This document shows, piece by piece, positions 1-8,042 of a stretch of 8,042 nucleotides of DNA. This DNA is from Bacteroidota bacterium. GTDB lineage: Bacteria; Bacteroidota; Bacteroidia; Chitinophagales; BACL12. The stretch covers positions 1-8,042 of the forward strand of contig JADKAC010000004.1 of NCBI GenBank assembly GCA_016715425.1, read 5' to 3'. Both the position numbers and the translations under genes were made by a program. Position 1 is the stretch's first letter, and every line of letters starts with the position of its first letter. The notes below the pieces were generated by a model that was not told the DNA's origin, searched no databases, and saw only the letters and a program-made list of their open reading frames with translations.

Positions 1-2
1 CT

Positions 3-434
3 ACAAATAATACTGATAATAGTAGACTTACACAGTTTGGTCGTTTATTAAGAAAGAGTTCCCTAGATGAGATCCCCCAACTTATAAATATTTTAAAAGG
101 AGATATGAGTTTAATAGGTCCACGACCACTATTAGTAAAATATTTACAATATTATACACCAGAAGAAAAAATCAGACATCAGGTAAGGCCCGGCATAACA
201 GGGTTAGCTCAAATAAACGGTCGCAATAATTTGACATGGAACGATCGACTTCAATTTGACATTCAATATGTTAAAAATTTATCTTTAGCTTTAGATCTTA
301 ATATATTTTTTAATACAATTGGGGTAATATTTAGAGGGAAGAATATACAGCCGGATGCAAGTTTGGAGTTAAAGGATCTTGATGTGGAAAGAAAACCAAT
401 AATTATAGCAGATAATAAAAATAAAATTAATTAA
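3..434 (+). CDS. pglC: PglC-type phosphoglycosyl transferase, 5' end missing
   Basis: This is the C-terminal part of a monotopic sugar transferase (bacterial sugar transferase family). Such enzymes move a sugar phosphate from a UDP-sugar to undecaprenyl phosphate at the inner membrane and so start glycan assembly. The frame is open from base 3, so the gene begins outside the window; the ATG at 105 lies inside the conserved core and is not the start. Visible motifs are SSLDEIPQL, with the catalytic Asp-Glu pair at 66-71, then KGDMSLIGPRPLLVKYL, HQVRPGITGLAQINGRN and FDIQYVKNLSL. The run GPRPLLVKYL followed by the RPGITG segment agrees with small PglC enzymes, which use UDP-diacetylbacillosamine, better than with galactose- or glucose-specific relatives. 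The PglD, PglE and PglF homologues downstream support this. The family is certain; the sugar specificity is inferred from similarity and neighbours. Confidence 0.88.
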   Translation, partial: TNNTDNSRLTQFGRLLRKSSLDEIPQLINILKGDMSLIGPRPLLVKYLQYYTPEEKIRHQVRPGITGLAQINGRNNLTWNDRLQFDIQYVKNLSLALDLNIFFNTIGVIFRGKNIQPDASLELKDLDVERKPIIIADNKNKIN

Positions 435-438
435 AAAA

Positions 439-1074
439 ATGGTAATTAAAAAACCTGCATATTTGGGATTGGCGGCTTTGGCAGCGAAGTGCTTTGTTGC
501 CTTATTGATATAATAAAACCGACTGATAGAAAAATGAATGAATATGTTAGTTTTATGGTTTCAGACGAAAATTTTAGACCCAGAATTTATGGGTATTCAG
601 ATCATCCCGCAATCAAATTTAACCCGGCACTTTTTGATGTAGTTGTTGCAGTTGGCGACCCATTTCAAAGAAAAGATTGTAGAAAATTTACCATCTGAAA
701 CAACTTTGCTCGACTTATTCATCCAAATGCAATTATATCTTCTTGGGTAGAAATAGGAGAGGGAAGTATCATAACTGCAGGTACCATATTAACCTGTAAT
801 ATTAAAATTGGAAAACATGCGCACTTAAATTTAAATACCACAATAGGACACAATTGCGAGATAGGAGATTATTTCACAACAGGTCCCGGCGCTAATATTA
901 GTGGTAATTGTCGTATCCATAATTGCGTTTATTTTGGAACCGGTTCTTGCAGTGAAACAAAATATTCAGATATGTGATAATGTAACAATAGGTATGGGAG
1001 GTATTGTCACAAAAAACATAACAGAGCCAGGAATTTATTTTGGGAACCCAGTAAAAAAACATGATCCTACATAA
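439..1074 (+). CDS. pglD: PglD/NeuD-type sugar N-acetyltransferase, frame broken four times
   Basis: This is a left-handed beta-helix acetyltransferase of the PglD/NeuD family. By family knowledge PglD uses acetyl-CoA to acetylate the 4-amino group of the UDP-amino sugar made by PglE. The start is an ATG four bases after the pglC stop. The N-terminal nucleotide-binding loop reads FGIGGFGSEV, and a DVVVAVGDP segment follows. The C-terminal half (about 708-1060) holds hexapeptide repeats such as VEIGEGSIITAGT and IKIGKHAHLN; the likely catalytic His is in TTIGHNCEIGDY (codon 849-851). The end reads DNVTIGMGGIVTKNI and GIYFGNPVKK. To read the full protein of about 210 residues, the frame must change near 453 (one A missing in an A run), 672 (one A extra), 707 (one T missing) and 951 (one base extra). 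The longest uninterrupted pieces are 489-698 and 708-977. The family motifs are intact on both sides of each break, so sequence error is more likely than decay. Confidence 0.85.
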
Positions 1075-1139
1075 TAATCAATTTTAACTATTTTTCAGAT
1101 AGTATATAAAACCAAAAAATTAAATACGAAAGGTATTAA

Positions 1140-2277
1140 ATGGCATTCACTCAAAATAAACGAATTTATTTATCCCCTCCATATGTCGGAGAATGAAATT
1201 AAATATGTTCAAGAGGCATTTGCGAGCAATTGGATAGCACCGCTTGGTCCATATGTGGATAGATTTGAAAAAGAAATTGCAAATTATTTAGGGGGAGGAA
1301 ATTGTGCGGCATTGAATTCGGGAACATCTGCCATTCATTTGGCATTAATATTAAGCGGAGTTGAAGCCGGAGATCATGTAATTTGTCCAACCTTTACTTT
1401 TTCTGCCACAGCAAATCCTATTCTTTATCAAAAAGCCATACCTGTTTTTGTGGATAGTGAAATGGAAACATGGAATATGGATCCTGTTCTTTTGCGAAAG
1501 GCTATTGAATTTTGCATAAATAAAAATAAAAAACCAAAAGCGATCATTATAGTGCATTTATATGGTATGCCTTGTAAATTGAAGGAGCTTTTAGAAATTG
1601 CGGAAGAATATGAAATTCCTGTAATTGAGGATGCAGCGGAATCTTTAGGTTCAAAATATAACAATAGATACACCGGAACATTCAGCAAATTCGGTGTTTT
1701 ATCCTTTAATGGAAATAAGATCATAACCACATCAGGAGGCGGTGCACTTTTTTCAGAGGATAAAAATGCAATTGAGAAAGCGCGTTTTCTTGCAACGCAA
1801 TCTCGAGACAAAGCATTACACTACCAACATTCTGAAATTGGGTACAATTACCGATTGAGTAATATTTGTGCTGCTATAGGATGCGGGCAGATGGAAATGC
1901 GAACTCGTATTCAGCAACGCAGAAAAAATTTTGAACTCTATAGTGAATTACTTTCAGATACTCCCGGAATAGAATTTTTACAGGAATTAGAAAATACTTT
2001 CAGCAACAGATGGCTTACCACAATTACGGTAGATCCGGCATTTACGGGCACAAATAATTTGACAATTATCTCGGCACTGGAAAATGAAAATATTGAGTGC
2101 AGACCACTTTGGAAACCACTTCATCTTCAACCCGTATTCTCATCCTTTCCATCCTTTAATAATGGCAATTCTGAGGCCTTATTCAACTCAGGTTTATGCT
2201 TGCCATCAGGCTCTTCCCTTCACCCCGACGACCTGTCGGAAATATGCGAAACTATTAAGGAATGTATTAAGGCATAG
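1140..2277 (+). CDS. pglE: PglE-type PLP-dependent sugar 4-aminotransferase
   Basis: This is a DegT/DnrJ/EryC1/StrS-family aminotransferase. PglE moves an amino group, normally from glutamate, to C4 of the UDP-4-keto-6-deoxy sugar made by PglF. The uninterrupted frame is 1183-2277 (364 residues from an ATG). Counting from it, the PLP-binding Lys is K179 in SFNGNKIITTSGGG, the Asp that pairs with the cofactor ring is D150 in VIEDAAESLGS, and the end carries RPLWKPLHLQPVF and GLCLPSGSSL. These match Campylobacter PglE almost position by position. The true start is probably the ATG at 1140, preceded by an AAAGG element: it encodes KRIYLSPP, the usual beginning of this family (SPPHM), but in another frame. 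The frame breaks at about 1182; two missing bases would restore SPPHMSENE, and one extra base would also restore the frame. The full protein would then be about 379 residues, near the family's normal length. Confidence 0.9.
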
Positions 2278-2449
2278 ATTCTTAAGCGGAAATCTCCTTA
2301 AATCTTTTAAACAGCACTTTCACGTAACTTTGTTAATACCCCGTGTTTTTCGCGTTAAAGAATGCCTCCGGCTTTTCCATTGTTTAATTTTTAAAGCGGA
2401 GATTGAAATAAGGATCGTAAAATCAGATAGTTGATCCAATGGGAGAATT
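2278..2449 (+). promoter_or_regulatory. pglE-pglF intergenic leader, possible promoter and hairpin
   Basis: This 172-base gap is the longest non-coding stretch in the window. It holds a TAACTTTG at 2325-2332 that fits the Bacteroidota -7 consensus TAnnTTTG, but only a T-rich stretch, not a clear TTTG, lies about 20 bases upstream where the -33 element would be. If used, transcription would start near 2340 and leave an untranslated leader of roughly 110 bases. In that leader CTCCGGCTTT (2366-2375) and AAAGCGGAG (2393-2401) can pair, with one bulged base and a loop of about 17. No T run follows, so it is not a typical terminator. The site would let pglF and the export genes be transcribed separately from pglCDE. 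This is inference from weak consensus matches. Confidence 0.3.
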
Positions 2450-4446
2450 ATGGCTGACAACTTGAAAAATTATATTAATAGGAAATTCGGCACCCATATC
2501 TTGTCTAAATGGATCGTGCTTAGGTTTGATATAGTTATTACCATTTTTACCTATGGCTTAGCATATATATTGCGATTCAATTTTAATATTGAAATAATAT
2601 CATTTTCCGATTTTGTAAATAATACACTTGCAACAACTGCAATTTTTGCATTGTGCTTTCTCATTTTTAAATCCTATGATGGAATTATTCGCCACAGCGG
2701 AATTGCCGATGCTAAACGCCTAATTAAAGCCGGAATTACAGCCACCATAATTTGTATATCCATTTCACTTATTAATCAAGCCTTGAGGGGCATTTCTGAT
2801 CCTGCCTGCCTCAATAGCAATTATTCATGTTGTTTTAAATATATCGCTATTGGCCTTCCAGCAGATATGTAATAAAAGTATTATTTTATCAATCGACAAA
2901 ACACAATGTCTCCCCAATACCAGTAATAATTTATGGAGCCGGCCGACGAGGTGTAAGTGTTTTGAATGCATTGCGCAACGACAATAGTAAAAATTATCAA
3001 ATTATTGGTTTTCTGGATGATAACAATTCCAAGATTAATAAAACAATAGAGGGTGTAAAAATTTATCCATAAAAAAAATAAATGAACTTATTAAAAAACA
3101 TTCCGTAAAGGAATTGATCATTGGTATACACGACCTTGACAACAATAAAAAAAATGAGATCGTTGATACCTGTTTGTTATATCAAATTCATGTGAAATAT
3201 GTTCCGCCGGTAGAGGATTGGATAAAAGGGACACTGAGTCTGCATCAACTGCGTGCAATAAAAATAGAAGATCTGTTAGGCCGTGAACAGATTCAGATAG
3301 AGAATGAAAATATTAAATTACAGATCTCACAAAAGATCATTCTAATTACAGGAGCTGCCGGTTCAATAGGAAGTAAATAGTAAAACAATTGATAACATAT
3401 GCACCGAAAAAATTAATATTGATCGATCAGGCTGAAACTGCACTATTTGATTTGCAAATGGAATTGTACTTCAGACTGCGCCGCTTACCGGGTTTGGAAG
3501 TCGAATTTATTGTATGCGATATAACAAATAATCGAAGAATTACACAATTATTTCATCAACATCAACCTAATATTGTATTTCATGCCGCGGCATATAAACA
3601 TGTACCGCTTATGGAATTAAACCCATTAGAGGCTATTCATGTTAATGTTTTCGGCTCAAAAAATCTTATTGACCTAGCTGTTCAGAATCAGGTAGAAAAA
3701 TTTATTATGATCTCTACCGACAAGGCAGTAAACCCTACAAATGTTATGGGTGCAAGTAAAGAGCTGCTGAAATTTATGTTCAGGAAAAATCGAAGGATCT
3801 AAATTGCAGCACCTTATTTATTACAACTCGATTTGGAAATGTTTTAGGTTCAAACGGATCGGTAGTAAATTATTTCCGAAAGCAAATTGAATCCGGAGGT
3901 CCACTCACCATAACGCATCCGGATGTTACAAGGTATTTTATGACCATATCGGAAGCCTGTAAATTAGTGTTAGAGGCAGCTACGATGGGTAAAACCAGTG
4001 AGATTTACCTTTTTGATATGGGCTCTCCAATCAAAATTACTGATTTGGCAACTAAAATGGTTCAATTAAGTGGATTAAAACCGGAGAAAGATATTCAGTT
4101 TGTTTACACCGGTTTGCGCCCCGGAGAAAAATTGCATGAAGAACTTTTGAATACTAATGAAAACACATTGGCAACACATCATCACAAAATTAAGATCGCC
4201 TTGACCGCTCATCAGGATTCTGACCATGTAAGTGGCTGCATGGACCAGCTTTGGATAGCCCTGCAAAAGAATAATACCGATAGAACTGTGGCAATTATGA
4301 AAGATTTGATCCCTGAATATATAAGTCAAAACTCTACTTTCGAAACGCTGGATAAACAAAATGAAAAATTACGTGCACATTACCTAATATATTTACGATG
4401 CACCACAAGGAGATTAAAACACAAAAGTCTATATTTGTTGACCTAA
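2450..4446 (+). CDS. pglF: PglF/CapD-type membrane UDP-GlcNAc 4,6-dehydratase, frame broken five times
   Basis: This is the inner-membrane, NAD-dependent dehydratase that converts UDP-GlcNAc to its 4-keto-6-deoxy form, the first step towards bacillosamine. The start ATG follows a GGGAG element. The N-terminal part (2450 to about 2860) encodes hydrophobic helices, including VITIFTYGLAYIL. Next comes a Rossmann-like domain with VIIYGAGRRG (about 2926-2955). The dehydratase domain begins with the NAD motif TGAAGSIGSE (3348-3376) and continues with HAAAYKHVPLMELNPLEA, STDKAVNPTNVMGASK, FGNVLGSNGSV and YTGLRPGEKLHEELL. The Met in NVMG (3746-3748) stands where short dehydratases have the catalytic Tyr, as is usual for long PglF/WbpM enzymes. 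The frame must change near 2800 and 2859 (one base extra each), and 3068, 3375 and 3759 (one base missing each). The uninterrupted pieces are 2450-2872, 3069-3380, 3377-3802 and 3760-4446. The full length of about 665 residues is slightly long, because the last 28 or so do not resemble the family. Confidence 0.88.
4430..4437 (+). promoter_or_regulatory. possible -7 promoter element before wza
   Basis: TATATTTG matches the Bacteroidota -7 consensus TAnnTTTG and lies 28 bases before the wza start codon, a sensible distance for a promoter. It overlaps the end of the pglF reading frame, in the part that does not look like PglF. No TTTG is visible about 20 bases upstream. In AT-rich DNA such a match can arise by chance, so this is only a candidate. 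Confidence 0.2.
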
Positions 4447-4465
4447 ATCACCCCACTAAATAAAA

Positions 4466-5276
4466 ATGAATAAATTTAAATCTGAAGGTTATAGGGCTCA
4501 TTTTGCAAATTACAAGGGTTTAAAAAACTTTTTTGTTATTACCTGTTGTTTTATGTTTTTGCAAGCCTGCGGCATCATGCACCCGAACAGAATGTTAGAT
4601 GCCAAAAAAGATTTTCAATACCAAAGTTTTCTGGATAGCATTCCACGCGATTTTAAATTAAAGCAAGGCGATGTAATCGAATTATATATTTATCCTAAAA
4701 GGGTATATATTGATAGAATCACAGATCACCACTGATGTGAATTCATTAAATCCTCAGGTGATCAGAAATTCAATGCCATATACCATTAACCAAAATGGGG
4801 AGGTAAATCTTCCGATCGTTGGACTGGTTAATGTAAACAATAAAACGGAGCAGGAAACAGAATTGATGTTAACGAAGTTATATAGTGAATATTATATAGA
4901 TCCATTTGTGAATATTGTTATCACTAATAAATTTATTACCATTTATAGAGGTGGTTCTGATGCAAAACAATTATTGATTTCACGACCCGATTTAACTGTA
5001 TTGGATGCAATAGGACAAGCAGGGGGAATACCCGAAAACGCACGGTCCTCTAAAATAAAAATTTTGCGAACAGTAAATGGTGAAAAACTAACAGAGGAAA
5101 TAGACCTTTCAGGGATAGAGGATATTAATAAAGCGCAAGCTTATGTTATGCCCAATGATATCATTTATATTGAACCCGGACTAAATGCACATTTTTTCCG
5201 TGAGATATCCCCGATAATAACAACGGTTTCCAGTATAGTTGTTATTTATGCATTTTTTGCAAATCTGAACAAATAA
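4466..5276 (+). CDS. wza: Wza-type polysaccharide export lipoprotein, one frame break
   Basis: This is an outer-membrane polysaccharide export protein (Poly_export/SLBB family), which forms the channel for capsule or exopolysaccharide export with a Wzc partner. A 20-residue polar leader is followed by a hydrophobic segment and the lipobox FLQACG with Cys35, so it should be a lipoprotein. The export domain follows (KLKQGDVIELYIYPK, then INQNGEVNLPIVGLVNVNN). An SLBB-like domain then reads FITIYRGGSDAK, RPDLTVLDAIGQAGGIPENA and VMPNDIIYIEP. The protein ends with a membrane helix (SPIITTVSSIVVIYAFFA), typical of Bacteroidota relatives. The frame breaks near 4700: the first piece is 4466-4735, and the second runs in another frame to 5276. 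One extra A in the run 4697-4700 explains it and gives YPKGYILIESQI, matching the place where relatives have a Gly-aromatic pair. The corrected length is about 269 residues. It starts 19 bases after pglF and ends 8 bases before wzc. Confidence 0.87.
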
Positions 5277-5284
5277 AAAAACTA

Positions 5285-7703
5285 ATGTCTAACAGCGAAT
5301 TCCCTATATCAAATACAAAAACTCAACCAGAAGACCATTCGTTTGATTGGAAACTATTTTTAACTGTTGCCTGGATCACAAGATGGTGGATCGTTATTTA
5401 TTTTATTATTGTTCTCGTTTTTGCATTCCTGTATATCAGATATGCAACTCCGGTTTACGAATCTCAGGCTGATGTTCAATTTAAAGACAGGTCAAAAGAT
5501 AATTCGATAGATCTTGGAATATTGGTGTCTTCACCAAATGCCGACAGGCTTAATGAGGAAATGACAGTTTTAAATTCAAAAGGATATAAAATTCAGGCAC
5601 TTAAATCTCTGCCTTTGGATATTTCCTATTATCTCAGCGAACGTGTTAAATCAGGTGAGATTTATAAAGCATCACCTTTTATTACCGAAATAGAAATAAT
5701 AGATTCAGTAATTATAGGCTCAAAGATCGATTTTCAAATTACCAATGAAAAAAATTACAGTATACTGTATGAATATAATGGCGAGGATCTGAAATTTGAC
5801 TATGAATTTGATAAAAGTTATAATACACCTGCATTTAATATAAAATCGCACTTGATAAATAAGGCCAAATCTAATTATTCCAAACACTTTTATTTTGTGA
5901 TCAATGACATCAATTCTATAGCTGAAGAAATTGAAGGCGAAATCGATATTGATGTTGACAATCTCTATGGGGGGAAAATTATTATTAATTACCGCGATAA
6001 AAACAGCACTAAATCAATGGATGTTGTAAATACCATTGCTGATGAAATTGTAAATCTTAGTTTAGATAGAAAGGCAACAGGTGCAAAATTGATCATCTCA
6101 TTTATACAGGACCAGATCGACTCGTTGGAAAAAGAACTCTACGATCAGGAAACCATACTAAAAGATTTTAAAAAGGAAAACCTCATCATCAGCCCTGAGT
6201 TGTCGGAGACAAATGTAGTGCAAAAACTGAGTGGCATTGACCAGTCGAAATTTGAAGTGATGCTGGAAGAAAAAAGTTTACAGTGGCTGAAAGATTTTAC
6301 AAATAATAAAAATAATGACATAGCAGCACTTGCCAATTATTTCGGTGATTTTAAATTCAATGATTTTTCACCCTATTTAAATTCGTTATTATCGCTTGAA
6401 AAGGAAAGGGAAGATCTCGGTTTGAGCGTGCCGGCAAGCGACCCTCGTCTAGCCTCAATTAACAGGCAGATAGATCAGGTAAAATTAAATTTTAAAGAAG
6501 CAATTTCCAATGCCGAGGAGAAGTTGAATGTTCGCAAAAAGTATCTCACAGAAGAACAAAGGAAATATGAAAATGAATTTTTAGAACTTCCCGAAATTCA
6601 ATCTGAATACGCCCGATTAACAAGATTAAATGACCTCAAAGAAAAGTATTATTTATTGTTGCTTGAAAAACAATCAGAATATGAAATTACGCTTGCCGGA
6701 ATGAGCAGTGATTATATAATTCTTGATGCAGGAAAAAAAGGTGGATTAGTTGCACCGGTAAAACCACAAATTTGGGGTATTTGTTTGTTGTTGGGATTAG
6801 GTTTAAGTTTTGCTCATGTTTATTTAAAGTTCGTATCCCATCATACGATAATTGGTGTGCCGGATGTAGAAAAAGCTACAAACATTCCTTTACTCGGCGT
6901 ATTGCCACAATATTTGAAAGGCCGCTCAGATCTTGCACAAATTGTTGTTGTTAAAAATCCAAAATCACATATTGCTGAAGCATTCAGGACTATAAGAAGC
7001 AATATTCAATACTTTTTGACCAATAATAAAACAGATGGACAATTAATTTCTATTACATCAACTGTGAGCGGGGAAGGAAAAACTTTTATGGCACTTAATC
7101 TTTCCAATGTAATTGGTGCAATAGGCAAAAAAGTAATACTTGTGGACTTTGACCTTCGCAAACCGAAAATTCACAAAGCACTGGGATTAAAAAATGACAA
7201 AGGTGGAAGTAATATTTTAATAAGACAATACAAGCCGGAAGAGTGCATACAATTTTCTTGAGGAATGCGGTTGCGATATTTTAACTGCAGGACCTGTGCC
7301 ACCGAACCCGGCGGAATTATTGATTAGCATAGAAACAGATATCCTTTTAGATTACCTGAAAGCAAATTACGATTATGTAATTATCGATGGGCCTCCGGTG
7401 GGAATTGTTTCTGATGCTTTACCATTAATGGCGAAGGTTGATCTTTCCATTTATATAGTTAGAGCAAATTATTCAAAAATAAATTTTATAGGAAATATTA
7501 ACAGGTTATATTATCACAACAAGTTGACCAATTTATGTATTGTTGTTAATGATGCGAACGCAAGTGGAACTGAATATGGATACGGATATGGATATGGTTA
7601 TGGATATGGTGATTCAACCTACCACGATTATTATACCGATGAAGATTCTCATCAGCCATTATGGAAAAGATTTTTTAAATCTACAGGAAAAACAAAGTTA
7701 TAA
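5285..7703 (+). CDS. wzc: Wzc-type chain-length regulator and tyrosine autokinase, one frame break
   Basis: This is an inner-membrane polysaccharide co-polymerase fused to a bacterial tyrosine kinase. By family knowledge its phosphorylation cycle controls polymer length and export through Wza. The first membrane helix is WWIVIYFIIVLVFAFLYI (about residues 34-51), followed by a Wzz-like segment ATPVYESQADVQF. A long periplasmic part with coiled-coil stretches spans about residues 265-470, and the second helix lies at about 496-516. The kinase domain has Walker A SGEGKT (Lys599), Walker A' ILVDFDLRKPK (Asp621 and Asp623) and Walker B YVIIDGPP. The tail has EYGYGYGYGYGYGDSTY and further tyrosines, the expected phosphorylation cluster. 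The frame is intact from 5285 to about 7240, then breaks between about 7236 and 7251, giving a false stop at 7259-7261. One extra base or two missing would restore NFLEECGCDILTAG and continue to 7703. The whole protein is about 805 residues, normal for the fused type. No Shine-Dalgarno is visible; the leader is A-rich. Confidence 0.92.
7575..7610 (+). repeat. six-unit hexanucleotide repeat coding for (Tyr-Gly)6 in Wzc
   Basis: Six tandem units of the form TAY-GGN encode alternating Tyr and Gly in the kinase tail. Most units are TATGGA or TATGGT, with one TACGGA. Because the unit is six bases, gain or loss of units would keep the frame and change only the number of phosphorylatable tyrosines. 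Three more tyrosines follow shortly after (STYHDYY). Confidence 0.9.
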
Positions 7704-8042
7704 TTTCAATTCGGCTTTAAGGAATTTTCCTGTATAACTTTCTTTAACTTTAACGATCTCTTCGGGGGTGCCTTTTGCAATAATATTCCCTCCACCATGT
7801 CCTCCTTCTGGACCAAGGTCGATAATATGATCAGCTAATTTAACAACATCAAGATTGTGTTCAATAATTAATACGGTATTTCCCTTATTTACCAGATCAT
7901 TAATTACATTCATCAATACCCTGATGTCTTCAAAATGTAATCCGGTAGTAGGTTCATCCAAAATATAAAAAGTATTTCCTGTATCTTTTCTCGATAATTC
8001 TTCTGCAAGTTTTACACGTTGTGCTTCTCCCCCACTCAGGGT
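7698..8042 (-). CDS. uvrA: UvrA, C-terminal end of excinuclease ABC subunit A
   Basis: This is the last 114 codons of UvrA, the ATPase that recognises DNA damage in nucleotide excision repair. Read on the minus strand, the frame is open to the window edge, so the 5' part of the gene lies outside. It begins with the ABC signature LSGGEAQRVKLA, followed by Walker B and D-loop YILDEPTTGLHFEDI and the switch His in LIIEHNLDVVK. It then has the UvrA-specific DLGPEGGHGGG, the GTPEEIV segment and the ending SYTGKFLKAEL. The TTG at 7961, within ILDEP, is internal and not a start. The gene converges on wzc and the two ends overlap by six bases. It is a housekeeping gene unrelated to glycan synthesis and probably marks the locus edge. 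No frame break is visible. Confidence 0.97.
   Translation of the reverse strand, partial: TLSGGEAQRVKLAEELSRKDTGNTFYILDEPTTGLHFEDIRVLMNVINDLVNKGNTVLIIEHNLDVVKLADHIIDLGPEGGHGGGNIIAKGTPEEIVKVKESYTGKFLKAELKL

Noticed and set aside
1199..1811. Three overlapping minus-strand reading frames within 1199-1811, inside pglE
   Set aside because: They lie opposite the strongly conserved pglE coding region and show no recognisable protein motifs, so they are shadows.
2366..2401. Hairpin between pglE and pglF as a Rho-independent terminator
   Set aside because: The loop is about 17 bases, the stem has a bulge, and no T run follows on either strand.
2084..2434. Plus-strand reading frame of 116 codons overlapping the pglE end and the gap before pglF
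   Set aside because: It begins inside pglE in another frame, has no family resemblance, and its composition is that expected of a chance open frame.
4075..4359. Minus-strand reading frame opposite the end of pglF
   Set aside because: It is antisense to conserved dehydratase motifs such as GLRPGEKLHEELL and has no recognisable motif.
439..4446. Programmed ribosomal frameshifting as the cause of the frame breaks
   Set aside because: There are too many breaks, in both directions and in several unrelated genes, with no shared slippery site and structure; error or mutation is simpler.
7575..7610. CRISPR-like repeat
   Set aside because: The units are six bases long with no spacers, and they form part of a coding sequence.
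7540..7737. Plus-strand frame encoding Met-Asp repeats
   Set aside because: It is the shifted reading of the Tyr-Gly repeat in the wzc tail.

Overview
The window is an AT-rich stretch that looks like a member of the Bacteroidota. The export proteins have the form common in that phylum (a short Wza-like lipoprotein with a C-terminal membrane helix, followed by a fused Wzc-type tyrosine kinase), ribosome binding sites are weak and A-rich, and two sites resemble the Bacteroidota -7 element TAnnTTTG. No rRNA, tRNA, CRISPR array or insertion sequence was seen.

Six genes run left to right. The first four match the Campylobacter Pgl enzymes closely enough to name them: a phosphoglycosyl transferase (pglC, cut by the left edge), an N-acetyltransferase (pglD), a PLP-dependent aminotransferase (pglE) and a membrane-bound UDP-GlcNAc 4,6-dehydratase (pglF). 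Together they form the route from UDP-GlcNAc to UDP-N,N'-diacetylbacillosamine (PglF, then PglE, then PglD) and the transfer of that sugar phosphate to undecaprenyl phosphate (PglC). Two polysaccharide export genes follow: an outer-membrane lipoprotein of the Wza family and a Wzc-type chain-length regulator and tyrosine autokinase whose tail carries six Tyr-Gly repeats. The arrangement suggests a capsule or exopolysaccharide locus whose repeat unit begins with diacetylbacillosamine. On the minus strand at the right edge is the C-terminal end of uvrA, a housekeeping DNA repair gene that marks the border of the locus.

Reading frames are broken at about twelve places (pglD four, pglE one at its start, pglF five, wza one, wzc one). 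In each case the protein resumes in another frame with its family motifs intact, and many breaks lie in or next to short homopolymers. This looks more like uncorrected insertion/deletion errors in the sequence than real gene decay, although the sequence alone cannot prove it. The split genes are therefore annotated here as single genes across their full spans.

No undescribed system was found. The points most worth a second look are the pairing of a full bacillosamine pathway with Wza/Wzc export, the in-frame hexanucleotide repeat in the kinase tail, and the cluster of frame breaks.
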